NCBI RefSeq assembly: GCF_001949145.1
Contig: NW_019091375.1
Location: 2,329,983-2,393,982, forward strand
Source: Acanthaster planci
Lineage: Eukaryota > Echinodermata > Asteroidea > Valvatida > Acanthasteridae
Direction of reading: 5' to 3'
Length of the DNA stretch: 64,000 bases
Below the pieces are notes generated by a model. It ran no database searches, was not told the origin of the DNA, and saw nothing but the letters and a program-made list of their open reading frames with translations. Below are positions 48,090 through 59,700 of this stretch, in pieces. The position numbers and the translations under genes are program-made. Each line of letters starts with the position of its first letter. The first letter of the stretch is position 1.

Positions 48090-48660
48090 TATTATCATTT
48101 TTAAAATATCTTTAAACCTAATGTTATTTTTAAAAAGATAGTATTTTTTACTTTTGGAAAGCATTTTTAGAGACCGAGCTACGTTTTACATATGCAATGC
48201 ATGTCTTGCGATTCGAATTAATTAAACAGCAGATAAATTAGTATCGACGGAACATGTTTACTGGATTGGAACAAATGTTCAAAGCATGAACATGTTTTCA
48301 AAATTCGAATAAGATTTTACATTACATTAGTATCACATTTTCTCAAGATCGGAGCGAATTTCAAATTACAAACATTCTTTAATTAGGACTGGCATACATT
48401 TAATGACTCCGAATATATTTTTATATTGGAAAACGTTCCCTCACGTAAAGCAGTCATTCAAAGCAAGCATTTTACCAGGAATCTCATTTTAGCTGAATTG
48501 AGAAAGTATCCGTATTGAAAACGCAACCTAAAGCAGCCAAATTCTTAAATTAAAGAATGCGCGTTTAAAAAGCCTCCCATCTTTTTGATGGTGTTCAACC
48601 CGAAGTTTCGAACCCGAAGTTTTGGACCATTCGATTATTTTTGGCATGTGCTTGCACATT
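48090..48660 (+). repeat. Composite repeat copy A: about 20-bp internal repeats plus conserved end
   Basis: Many units of the type AACATGTTTTCAAAATTCGA and ACATTTTCTCAAGATYRGA lie in a row, followed by the end block GATGGTGTTCAACCCGAAGT, TTCGAACCCGAAGTTTTGG, then GGCATGTGCTTGCACA. The same order is found at 50500-50990 (reversed) and 53100-53560. Confidence 0.7.
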
Positions 48661-48667
48661 TCTAGAG

Positions 48668-48708
48668 CGGTGTCCAATACCTTTTACGGACATTGCCTTT
48701 GGGGACTA
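48668..48708 (+). repeat. Short dispersed repeat, first copy
   Basis: GGTGTCCAATACCTTTTACG followed by GACATTGCCTTTGGGG matches 50289-50329 (GGTGTCCAATGCCTTTACAG, then ACAGTGCCTTTGGGG). Both lie beside composite repeat copies. Confidence 0.6.
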
Positions 48709-48958
48709 ATGAACGTTCATCGCTTCCACTTAGTTTAAAATTTCTAAATCAAAATTCTCCAGTTTTTCCACACATTCAATTTAAGGCCTTTGCAGCTTCG
48801 AATATTTTATTGACACTGGACAGTGTGTTTGGTTGTGCCGTTTTAGGTTGGCCTGCTGGAAATGAGTTTTCCAGGATGTGGTCTCCACGGAGAAAGTTAA
48901 ATAACCCGCTAATGCGGCCAGCCTTTTGGCGTGTAGAGAGGGCACAAATGGTTTCAGG

Positions 48959-49033
48959 TTCACTTTCTTTGGAGCAGTCGAGCTGGTCGGATCATTGTTC
49001 ATCGAGCTTCTGGTATTAAATTTTCTAACGAAC
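48959..49033 (+). repeat. 75-bp module shared with 54124-54198, possibly coding
   Basis: The two copies differ at 11 of 75 positions and have no indel. In the plus frame giving LFIELLVLNFLT, five of the 11 changes are synonymous third-position changes, suggesting that the segment once coded in that frame. It lies about 400 bp before the isolated retroelement tail. Confidence 0.6.
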
Positions 49034-49424
49034 CCACCCCCTTCCTTTTCAAGCACCTGTTGGAAATACAATTTAGAGCGTCTTTATTTCGGGCTAAACG
49101 TAGAACACACAGTTTGGTTGCTAACTTGGCTTGGTACCGTCTGCTTTAGGGCTGGGAGGGCATCTCCTCCTATTCCCTCGTTACACAAAAGTCAGAGCAA
49201 ACAATTTTGAGGTTTTGGGGTATTTTTCCCTCCCCAGAATTGAGTCCTTGCGTTTTGTGGAATTTCATTACACCACCAGAGACCACCTTTGCGGCGAGAA
49301 TTTAATATAATCTCTAGAGGGTTTCTCATGCTATCTCTGTACGGGGACTATCAGTTAATTTATCAACAAATTGTGCTGTTCAATCGATAGCTATACAGGT
49401 AATTGTAAGTCTTGAAAAAGTAAC

Positions 49425-49830
49425 GATATTCCGCGGGGGGGGGGCTTAACGACCGGGAGCACGCTATAAGCAGTTTGTTAATTGGAATAATTTGGGATGT
49501 TATTCCACGAGGGGAGGGGGCTTAACGACCGAGAACACGCTTGGCAACAGGTTGGATAATGTGGGCGGCGTTGTTCTGCGGAGGGCATAATGACCGGGAG
49601 CACGCTATAAGCATGTTGTTAATTGGAATCGTTTCAGCTTGTTGTTCCACGAGAGCGGGAGGCTACGACTGGGAACACGAGTTGCATGCATCAACCCCGG
49701 ACTGTGGAACGACCTGGCAATAAAACTGCTCTGGCCATACGTAGATAAACTTAATATCTGGTGTCCAAGTGCTATCATACTTCATACTGTCCTTGTGTAT
49801 GTGGCAATATGCTGCACTCATCTTGGAAAT
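49425..49830 (+). mobile_element. Isolated 3' tail of the DIRS-like retroelement
   Basis: Units with CTTAACGACCGGGAGCACGC recur at about 49445, 49521, 49587 and 49665. The terminal block follows: GACCTGGCAATAAAACTGCT, then TAATATCTGGTGTCCAAGTG and a CTGTCCTTGTGTATGTGGCA end. Every part is matched in the same order at 56195-56700, after the recombinase gene. AATAAA at 49719 is a plausible polyadenylation signal. No recombinase is present here, so this copy is a 3' fragment or deletion derivative. Confidence 0.75.
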
Positions 49831-50499
49831 TGAAAGAGTTTTTGGAAAGAACACCGTGTTATGTTTAAGATATTGCGAATTTTTCTTCGTTAGTTTTATC
49901 AACTTTATGTTTTGCACTCGGCCATGACTTATGTGTGCATATTATACCCGTATATGTACAAGCACAGGTAGGCCTACTACGAAAATACTGCCAATGTTTA
50001 TCAGATCTTAATAAATACAGCAATTTATTTCGTTTGTTAAAATAAAATGCATGGACAAATAGTTTTAAAATGGGAACGCCCATGGACGTATTTCTTTCAG
50101 ATCTGGTCCTATTTGTTATTATTATTTTTCAAATGACTTTCTTAAAATTTGTTTCAGATTTTGTGAAAGTCGGTTCATATTATACGGTGGTCCAATTTCT
50201 CATCCATTTTCAGTTATCAGGTTATATCCGGGAAGTGTATTTGCTTGTATTTTATTAAAATGGTCTCCATCGCGGAAAGAGGTGTTGAACGGGTGTCCAA
50301 TGCCTTTACAGACAGTGCCTTTGGGGCCTGCAGATTCGTCTCCATGTTAACGTGAAGAAGAGTCTGCAGACCACGCATGTTCATTCCCATGCCTGTATGC
50401 ACCACTCTGAGTTGAGAGCGCATGTGCACTCGATCACCTTACTGTGGATTTCCAGGTAGACCACGTCAGCCAGGGTAGAGGAACCACTGTAGGAGTTTA

Positions 50500-50990
50500 C
50501 CTGCGCATGCGCATGTCAAAAATATTCAAACCAAAAAGGTTCAGAACTCCGGGCTGAATACCATAAAAAATTGGAGTTTTTTTATTAACACGGATGCTTA
50601 TTTAGGATACTTTCTCAGTGTGGATGACAATTTGCAGTTAACATTTTTATTCCAATCTCAAAAAATGTTTGGACTTTAAAAACTTTGTTCTAATCTTGAG
50701 AAAATGTTAGTTTTGTAAAATCGTATTCGAATTTGGTAAACATGTTCACTCTTAAGAAATTTATTCTAATCTAGAAAATATGTTCTGTCAATAAAATTCA
50801 TCCGCTCTTTAAAAAATCATTCCAACCAAAACAAAAAAAAACAGGTATTGCATCTTTAAATTGTCGTTCGTATTTTAAAAATGCATTTAAGTCAAACAAG
50901 GGATCCTTTGAAAGTGATATTCCTTTTTAAAATACATTCGATTTCTAAAAACACGTTCCATTTTGAACAAAGGCATTCCCTTATGCAAGA
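50500..50990 (-). repeat. Composite repeat copy B, inverted
   Basis: Read on the minus strand, the units AACATGTTTACCAAATTCGA and ACATTTTCTCAAGATTAGA match copy A closely. They are followed by GGTATTCAGCCCGGAGTTCT and TTTTTGACATGCGCATGCGC, the best preserved version of the family's end. Confidence 0.75.
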
Positions 50991-50999
50991 ATATTTTCC

Positions 51000-52599
51000 C
51001 ATCTTTATAACCCAAATTCTGCTTTATAGCTCTATGAAGAAAGTAATAAATCGGGAAAAGATGTTTATCAAAGAAGGCAACCCCACCCATCACAGTGCCC
51101 TCGCTGAAATTTTAGCTCGCTAAATGGAAGAGCTTGACCACAATCACTCAGTCAGTCAGTGCACCAAATCAAAAGACCACGCCCAACTGAAACATCGCAT
51201 CTCTTTGTACTTACCAATAAAATGCAAAGTCCACAACCTAAAGCCCACAGTACACTGTGTTAAATGCAAATCAATGATATCAAAGAATGAAATGAATCTT
51301 TTAATCCAGATGCTTCCTTTCTATTCTTTTTGTGATAATCGCCCATTTTAATCCTTGAATTTTATCTTACAAATTCACTGCCCTGGACATTTCTTTTACA
51401 ATATTGTAATATTACAATTTCTCAGCAACCTTTAGGAATTTTAGAGTAACTCTTCTTATTCATTTGGACATTTGTTTGTGAAAACTGAACTCACTGTTCT
51501 TTTATCATCTGCAGTGCTCAGTGCATTTGGCTGGCACGCATGTGATCTTGAGCCTCAAATGACAACATAACCATCAAACTATATGTTCGATTGAGTTCAA
51601 ACTTCACATCTGCAGTGGAAATGATGTGTTTGCATCCAGGCAAGTTTTCAAACATTCAAGCGTGGCATAGTTGATTTGGGGGGGGGTTACGATTATGTTC
51701 TTTGCGCAACTTTCAAAGTTTAACTGCATTTTTCGTTTTCACAAAGTGACAAAACTGTTTTCCATAGCCTGTAAAAGATAATCCAGAGGCAGAACTCGTT
51801 TTGCCGTATTTCAAAAGGACAAAGTTGACTTTAAAATGTACACAAAATTCTCAAGGTTTTACCCAGCACGTGCAGTAACAAAAACACCTGCGCCAGCGAC
51901 ACCTTGCATGTCTTTCATTAAGACACAAAGTGACAAGATTCACTTTTCCTATCAGTATGTGCGGCAGAATCGAGTATGGCAATGAATGTGAAAAGAGCCA
52001 AGCAAGACAACCTATTGGATTGGTTTTATAAATATAGGTCGAAACCCTGGTTTCAGGAAGATTTGAGTTACGTTTTAAGAAATGTCTCGTTTGACTGATT
52101 TCTCAAGTGAATAGTACTACGCGAAAATTAAGAAATACTACGGAAAGATTGACAGGAAAATTAATTTGGTGATTCAAGACAATTGATTTTTCAATCTGAC
52201 AAAGATTGCTATGTAAAATTTATTCGTAATATCCTCTTTAAAATGGCGATTCCCAATCGCTTCATTAGTCTATTATTAAAATTAGTCCTCCAATGATTTT
52301 AAACTGTCCAGCATCTTTAACAATTCTTAATGCATTTATTTCAATTGGTCATTACCCCCAAGAAACTTGTTTATTGAGTATCAGAGCCATTTGCAGTACT
52401 AACCATTTTCTCACTTTGGATGATTTTTTCTTTAGCCCGGTTGACAAAATAAAATTTTCAGTGTAGACATACTTAAGGTAGGCTCAATAAAAAAGTTTAC
52501 CAGTTATTCCATACAACTGACCTGATACTGGTTATGTATAAGATAACATCATCCTGTTTCTTCAAGTTGACCCCTTTAGAAAAAAAAAATGATGTTCCT
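51000..52599. other. No gene recognised
   Basis: Open frames at 50881-51351 look polar and unstructured, with no motif. There is a G-run near 51680. Confidence 0.35.
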
Positions 52600-53060
52600 C
52601 TTATCCAAGCATGAAACTGAAAGCTGAAAACAAGATTCAGAGGTTTGTGATCATTAACATATAATATGCCCTATTGGTTTGAGTGGCCGATGATGAAAAA
52701 ACAGTTTAATAACTGGTCCCACCGAAGCTGATGAAGCGGAAATGCAATGTCAATTAACAAAAGTCTTCAATTTGATCTAATTCCAAGCTGATGAACTCGA
52801 AATGCTTTATAAGTATCACACCCAACTAAAGCAATGTGTAAAAGACAGTTCCTGAAGATTGATCCCATTCAAGGTTAATGGAAGGTAAGCGCAATAGGCT
52901 CAGCATGAAGCCTTTGACTACTGACAATATTGTCTTAATTAGCTCCCGCTCGAAGTTGATGACCCGGAACTGCAATGCTAAACATCTTCCTTTTTTTCCA
53001 GTTTGAAGCTGCGTCGCAAACTGGCGGTGGTAATGAACACAAGTCTTCATCTTGCTTACT
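52600..53060. repeat. Degenerate repeat with AAGCTGATGAAxxxGAAATGC units
   Basis: Variants of AAGCTGATGAAGCGGAAATG occur at about 52727 and 52787, with weaker ones near 52951 and 53006. Spacing is irregular (55-85 bp), so the unit boundaries are uncertain. Confidence 0.45.
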
Positions 53061-53099
53061 ACGAAGCAGAATTAGAGTCTAAAAGATCGGAACATGTTT

Positions 53100-53560
53100 T
53101 TTCCGAGAAATGTAATTTTTTTTTTTAAATCAAATTTTTTTTTAATGTAGTGTTTTTAAAACAGACCGAAATTTGAATTTGTTAATTCATTTTCCAAAAC
53201 CGAATGAAATCTGTCGTACCTACAATTTCTTTCTGGCTGAAATTTTACAGACCTAGCATGTTTTTAAGATTTGAATGCAGTTTCCCCGACAATGAACAGC
53301 CGAAGGCTTCGAGTTCTGCACCCGCATTTCATCCGAATTCAAAAAGCATCCGGATTTCCAAAGCATCTGACTTTAAAAAGTATCCGAATTTCGAGAGCAT
53401 CCAACTTTAAATTAAAAAGCATCCGAACATTGAAACAGCATCCAAATTGAGAAAGCATCCGATGTTTTGGCGGTGTTCTGCCCGATGGTAACCAAAGTTC
53501 CGAATCTTTTTCGACGATTCGGCTGTATTCAGTATGCGCATGCGCAGTCAAATTATAGCA
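53100..53560 (+). repeat. Composite repeat copy C
   Basis: The internal units here are AAAGCATCCGAATTTC variants, about 20 bp each, between 53330 and 53465. The conserved end follows: GATGTTTTGGCGGTGTTCTG, then GTATTCAGTATGCGCATGCG. An open frame over the AAGCATCC units is an effect of the repeat. Confidence 0.75.
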
Positions 53561-54123
53561 TTATTTCCGCTCTCTTAAACAATCGAGCTGTCAGTGTTAT
53601 AAGCCCCAAATTTCGAATTAAGTCAAACAACTACATACGACGTCCCTGCATGCACGTATATTCGGTCCCCGTAGATTGTGCCACCCACTTAGGCGCGCAT
53701 ACGGCGTGGGCAAGTACATATACGAAACTGTGATCGGCACCAGCGACTGGGAGACCATTTGGGTGAAACTTAGCCCTAGGAACTGGTACACGGATAGTTA
53801 ATTTTTTCTTCTACATTATTGTGAAATTGTACTTGCAATTAATTCAGACAAATTCAGCTTTGGTCATTTTTTTCATGACAGGGAACATAATTTTCTTGTA
53901 GAGAAATACGCAGTCACAGGCGGGACGATACCCGTTTTAGGCACTCAAACAACGGAGATGTGTGGACACCTGGGAGGTAGGTATCAAAGGGAAAAGATCC
54001 GACTACGCCAACTTGACAACCCATGGACAATTACACGTATATGAGAGAAGGGGTGTGGCTCGACTTTCTATCCGTAGGGATACTCTCATTATGCGTCGCA
54101 AAACGCATGATTTCATATTTGAT

Positions 54124-54198
54124 TTCACTTTCGTTGGAGAAGTCCAGCCGGTAGGAGCATTGTTCATTGAGCTCCTTGTATTAAATTTCCTAACGAGC
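54124..54198 (+). repeat. 75-bp module, second copy
   Basis: Partner of 48959-49033. It lies about 440 bp before the reverse-transcriptase remnant of the DIRS-like element, as the other copy lies about 390 bp before the isolated tail, so it may be an internal part of the same element family. Confidence 0.6.
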
Positions 54199-54534
54199 TC
54201 ACGGTGTTACGATGCCCCGTACTCAAAGATCCAAGTAGCCTCGGACAACCGCTGAGCCTGAGAGTGGTCTGAAGTTGTCGCTTCGCCCACAAATGAGCGA
54301 CTTGCATGTCCGTGACACATTCAGCCAACAATTGTCGAAACTCCAACCGCATCCCAGCCCGTTCAGTCTCCTTGCAGTCCGTTGCCAACACCGGTAATGC
54401 TACATAGGATGCTTCCCTTTCTCTACTCGTATCCCAATTATGCATCATGGTCGTAAAGTTTTTCTGTCTCAGTTCATGAATATTTTAGTGATTTCACGTT
54501 TTTGATGATTTTTATTTATTTATTTGTTCAAATG

Positions 54535-54630
54535 TATTGATTAATTTGTAATGCCTGTGCAATTCAGCCTTTGGGCTGCGATAAAAGAAAAGTGAAATAA
54601 AGCATAATAATATAAATAATAATAATAATC
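54535..54630 (+). mobile_element. Probable LINE/SINE 3' end with (AAT)n tail
   Basis: GTGCAATTCAGCCTTTGGGC followed by TGCGATAAAAG, GTGAAATAAA and a (AAT)n run looks like the 3' terminus of a CR1/L2-type retroposon. No associated coding sequence was identified. It abuts the DIRS-like remnant. Confidence 0.4.
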
Positions 54631-54635
54631 AAAAA

Positions 54636-54910
54636 GACGCCAAATTCTTACTGGAAGGTTTTTCATTTGGTCTCCGACCTGGTTATGAGGGTCCACGTGT
54701 AAGTTCTACTGCCCGAAATTTGGTCTCTGCACATGATCATCCTGAAAACTCCAACCAAAACTCAAGAAGGCATTGTAACAGGGTCGAATTGATAACCCGT
54801 TTTCTAGTCCCCCTTTCCTAAGTTACGGTGTTCTCCTATCGGCCTGGTACCTAAACAAGTTCCCTTCGACTTTCGGTTTATTTCACAACCTCTCATCTCC
54901 ACTGATCCAG
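54636..54910 (+). pseudogene. DIRS-like reverse transcriptase, N-terminal remnant
   Basis: The first frame reads DAKFLLEGFSFGLRPGYEGP, then RVSSTARNLVSAHDHPE, the conserved lead-in of DIRS reverse transcriptases. After a shift come NPFSSPPF and then PKLRCSPIGLVPKQV, FDFRFISQPLI, matching the PFxxPPFxNxRxSPLGLVPKK and FRxIHxLS blocks. The downstream catalytic YxDD region is absent. Confidence 0.75.
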
Positions 54911-55104
54911 ACCTGCGCGGATTCGCTTTCTGCGGGGGTCTATTGCATTCGTGTAACTATTTCCCATCGTGTTAGCGATCTGTTTGTGGGGTTCCAACCT
55001 CCAGAATGAATGAGTTATTTTTTGGTGCGATAACGATCCGTTGTGTCAATAGTTTTCCAGAAATCTTCTTGACGCCCTCAAATCATAAAAATGAAGGCTC
55101 TGCA

Positions 55105-56150
55105 TGTTCCTGGTGTCGGTAACAGTATTGCTGATTCTCTTTCCCGATTTCAGATGGCTCTTTTTTGTCAGCTGGCTCCCAGGCAGACCCCGATATGACA
55201 TTCTTACCAGTAGACCTTTGGAACGACTTCAGTTAGAGGTTCATGAGCTGTTGGTAGATTCAGTTGCACCACGTACACATTCAACTTATCAATGGGCATG
55301 TCAGTTGTTCCGTTGGTTTATTTCATGCCACGAAATCGTAAATACCTCATCGTGTCCATCACAATTACAGATTGTTAACTTTATTGTTTTTTTTTGTCTG
55401 TCTGTGGGTACTCCCCGTCCACTATTTTGTCTTATGTATCAGGCATTGCAGTGACGTTGGGCTCACATTCCTTGCCCGACATTACTGATCATTTTATTGT
55501 CAAGATATGCATGTCGTGATTGGCATCACCCAATTACCATTGACACGCTGCGACGCATCGTGCCAGCCCTGGATTCCGGGTGTTCAAATGAATTTGAAGC
55601 TATAGTCCTATCTGTGTTGCATTTCTTTAGGCCATTTTTGGTTTCTAAAGGGTGGGTGAAATTACAGCATCATGCCGTCAAGGGAGTGCCTCTTTGCGGC
55701 GTTCCGATGTCACCCTTCAGCATATCCCCAGTTGTGCCATGGTGAATTTTACATTTGATTTTCAAAGGCTGGCCAGTTTGGTCGTGGTTGCACCACTACA
55801 ATACCAGCCATTTAGGACAAAACTTATATTTGTCCGTTTTTGGCAATGCAACATTATCTTAGTATGTGTCCGCAGTCCATCCATTTCCTGTCTCATTTTG
55901 ATGGGACTCCTGTGACCCGTTTCAAATTCACCGCTGTGCTAAAGCGTGCCTTACAATTTATTGGCTTGAGTGATGCACGCTTTACTCCTCGTTCACTCCG
56001 CATTGGTGCCGCCAGTTGAGCAGCTGTGGTGGGCATTCACGAGGCTGACATTCAAAGAATGGACGCTGGCAGTCAAATGTTTTTGCCGATATATTCGTAT
56101 TTCACACCCATTCATTGCACTGATCTGCATTTTCATACTTTGACCGCTGG
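55105..56150 (+). pseudogene. RNase H end and tyrosine recombinase of the DIRS-like element, broken
   Basis: HVPGVGNSIADSLSRFQMAL at 55105 is the HIPGxxNxxADxLSR end of RNase H. The recombinase follows: APRTHSTYQWACQLFRWF at about 55265, PITIDTLRRIVPAL at 55526, FGF*RVGEIT at 55637 (the catalytic Arg block with a stop), then a region ending HFDGTPVTRF near 55890-55925. Near 55980 is FTPRSLRIGAAS, where active enzymes usually have His in the H-x-x-R motif. The frame changes at least three times and contains TGA near 56017. Confidence 0.75.
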
Positions 56151-56194
56151 GCGGCATTTCATTCTGAACACTTTTGTCGGATAATTTGTTAGAT

Positions 56195-56700
56195 TGTTCG
56201 GCAGAGGGCATAATGACTGGGACATACGCTATGCTATAATATTTGGTATTTGGTTAGAAGAATTCGTGATATTATTCCGCGGGGGGGGTCCTAAACGACC
56301 GGGAACACGCTGTGCTTGAATAATTTGCTGGATACATTTTGCTTCTCTTCCTCGGGGGGCATAACGGCTAGGAATTCGCTGTTGTAATATTTTGCAGGAT
56401 ATTTTGAAAATTGAAAAATGAGACCCTTTAGGAAACCTGATTTTAGTCCAGTTATTCCGGGGGGGGCATAATGACTGGGAATACATTGAGCAAAGGTTTG
56501 GAAGGAAATTCTGTGCTGCTGCTCCACACGCCGGGGCTTAACAACCAGGAATACGAATGTCATGCATAAAACTCAGATTTTGGTCCGACCTGGCAATAAA
56601 AACTGCTTAGGTCATACTTTAATAAAGTGAATATCTATTGTCCAAGTGTTATCATAATTCCTGCTGTCTCTGTGTATGTAGCAATAATGAAATGTAGTTA
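56195..56700 (+). repeat. Repetitive 3' tail of the DIRS-like element
   Basis: Units with GGGGGGCATAATGACTGGGA or TAAACGACCGGGAACACGCT recur at about 56210, 56291, 56360, 56468 and 56538. The terminal block is GACCTGGCAATAAAAACTGC, then GAATATCTATTGTCCAAGTG. AATAAA at 56595 is a plausible polyadenylation signal. The same tail occurs alone at 49425-49830. Confidence 0.75.
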
Positions 56701-59700
56701 GGGAACCTGAAGGATGTATTAGCTACCATGAAATATCTACTGATATCACTTTGAAGTGTTTTGTGATATCATAAAAAAAATTTAACATCGGGTACAACCT
56801 TGTTCTTTGATCAAAAGAGCGTATATAAAGGGGGTTTGAAAAACTATCTTGATTTTTTAAAACGATATCTTGAAAAGACTGTTGCGACTTATCCCCGCAT
56901 GCACAGGACCAGAGAACTGAAATCAGGGACAGGTGGACACTCGCATTCTAACCTTTTCCGAGTACAGGATTTACCGGATCGCTGTCAATTACTCTAGAAT
57001 CGGCAAAGTGGACTACCGACGGAATGTGCATCAACATTTTTTACAGGGCAAAAAAAGGTATCAAAGTAAGCTACGTCTGACAGGTGGTGGCACTGAACAG
57101 GGTGGAGGAGGGTTGCTTTTGCAAAACAGGCAAATTTTCCCATTTCCAACCAAACCTCTTGGCTGCTCAAGTAACTCTCCAGAGCTCCTAACATTTTTAA
57201 GGTCGCGCCAGAAACTAGTTTGAGGCATTAAATCCCCGTGCCAGCAACTGCAAGTGAACACTACTGACCCACTTAGTGACAAGGGCCTCAAATTGATTAA
57301 CTCGGTCAAAAAAAAAAAAAGTGATGACTTCTCTTCTGTTTTCATTGTAGCGCGCTGTGGTCTACGCATGTACCAAGTTTAATCTCAATCGGACCAAATG
57401 TTTGTGAGATGTAGTAGCTTAATTCACACAAAATTGTTTACGTCAAATGAGTCTGCTGACGTTAAAATGGCATCGTTTTGTTAAAATTGGTTGTATATCA
57501 TTATTATTTTTGTAATTTTGTGTCATTTTAAGATCTTTTTTTTTCTACGGGTTTTTCAATTGTATGTGCAGATTGTATGGGGATGCAAGTCTGGCCTGTC
57601 GGTTGTGCAGGGAGTCTGGGAGTCCTGTAACTTTTAACAGCCATATACCACGGTGCTTCGGCAATGATGTTTCGAGAGTTTATCGTAGCGTTAACATTAA
57701 ATCGTTTACATTATGGATAAGCAGTAATCAACATTTCTCCAAAATCCAAACCACTCCAAGGGCCAACACCAATGCGGCAAAGACTCGTTTAAAATTGAGA
57801 GGTTGAAGGATTTCAACATTATGCGTTCACACTGAGAAGGTCAATATGAACATTGCAAACCTGACCAATGTACATGTCACTGCTGCCGTGGCAACTGTAA
57901 GGCATAGACCAAGGCCAATAACGTAGATTGTAATATAAATCCAGCAATTAATCAATGGTTTCTGAAAAAAAAATTCAGTTTCTATTACAAGCGCCGAGGA
58001 AGGCAATTTGGAAAGCGCTGAAGCAATTGATAGTTACGTCCCTTTTCGTCCGTCTGACATGTACAGGTGCTGCATTTAAAAAAATATGGCAGGTACTTGT
58101 TTTCTCTATTTTTGCAAGAGAAAAAGACTTAATGTAACTATTATGTTAATTACTAGATAGGCTTTGCCAAAGAAGCTTTGTGGGGACTACACTGAATTCA
58201 AATTATACTTTTCCCGTTATCAGTTTGGTATTTGACTGATAACTGTTTTATTTTATCACACAAAACAAACACAAAAGTCTACTTCAATATATATCCTTGC
58301 ACAGTCCCTCCGTTGTTGTTTTTAATGTTGTTTTCTTTTTTGATTAAATGGGACTATTTCTTTTTTGGAATGCACATTCTGTTTTTGTGTCAGTGGCAAT
58401 TACGCTTTATATTTTTTATCAATTTATTCGACATGTTTTTCGCATACTGTAGTTTAATTTTAGACACTGAAAATCTAAGAGTTGTTATATCTTACCCTGA
58501 CGTTTTTTGCAAAACTGATATTTAAAATTTTATTTTTGCTTTTGCTTCAACGTGCACAATGCATGAAACGAAATGTTTTCAGGTAAGGAAACAAAACTTA
58601 GTTGCCTTAGTTGCCCTATTTCTCATTCCTTTGATTTTTCAACTTTAATTAAAGTATCTGGTAGAGCAGAGTTCTCATTTTGACTACAACTTATGGGGTC
58701 AGCTTAATTTCTGCCTCTACAATGCATATTTACACCATTGTTGTTTTTTTTTTAAATTTAATTTGTGTCTGTTCTCGGACACATTGAAATGAATAATAGA
58801 AGGAGTTAAGTCTTCAATACTGTATCAGGTCAAGCCAAAAGGTAGGTGGTTAGTTACCGTGTTCCTTTGTGTCTGTTCTTGCATTCACTGCGTTATAAGC
58901 TGTGACAGCTTATTTTGACGAAAAACAAATATATGTTGTAAGATTCTTAGGCTTGCTCTGTTGGTGAATGGACCATCAAGAAATTTAAAAATGTCCTGAA
59001 GAGTGATCCTGCATTTTCCTTTCTGGTATGGCTGAAATGACACATTGATCAATCGGTGTATCACGATACGATATATCGACACGAAATTTCGGTATTTCGA
59101 ATATCGATTTTTTACCAGGGGGATGTTAACTCGAACATACCTGGGGCACATTTCAGTGATACATTTTCGTCCTACAAACGCTTTGGGGTACCTCGCCCTC
59201 AGAACCCCCCTACTGACATCACTGGGCATACCTGATTTCGTCATAACGTGAAATAGTAAAATTTAGGACAGAAATTGCGGTTGAGGTTTTCAGTATTTTT
59301 GACCATGAGCTTGAAATCTGGGGAAAGACAGGATGATGATATGCACATTCAGAAGCCCCATCTTTATTTAGAGTAATTGATTATCCAGGACTGTTTCCAT
59401 TCCAGATTCAAAAATAAGTAATATACAAGAAGGATTGACACAATTTTAAATTTAAATCGTATGGAGAAACGGCTACAATTCGTTGATGTGCCTATACGAT
59501 TCATAAGTTTATTAATCATCTCTAATGTATAATTTTACAGAAAACACACAAGAGAACGAAAGTTAACACACCGTATTGCCTCGGCAGCTTTTTGTTTCTT
59601 CGACTGGCCATTTATGTGGCGTCTCACATAAATTAGAATTTATTAGTGAACTGGTTTGTGATTGGGTGAAATATATCAAGGTAGTTCCCCACGGTCAGCC

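Larger units (their letters stand above)
54636..56700 (+). mobile_element. Degenerate DIRS-like (tyrosine-recombinase) retroelement
   Basis: In order on the plus strand are the N-terminal part of a reverse transcriptase, the end of an RNase H domain, a tyrosine recombinase and a repetitive 3' tail. This RT-RH-YR order is diagnostic of DIRS-type retroelements, which integrate with a tyrosine recombinase instead of a DDE integrase. The catalytic core of the reverse transcriptase and most of RNase H are deleted, and the remaining frames carry several stops and shifts, so the copy cannot be active. Confidence 0.8.

Noticed and set aside
53962-54255. A complete 97-codon gene on the plus strand
   Set aside because: Only the 75-bp module is conserved; the rest shows no protein-like features and lies in mobile-element debris.
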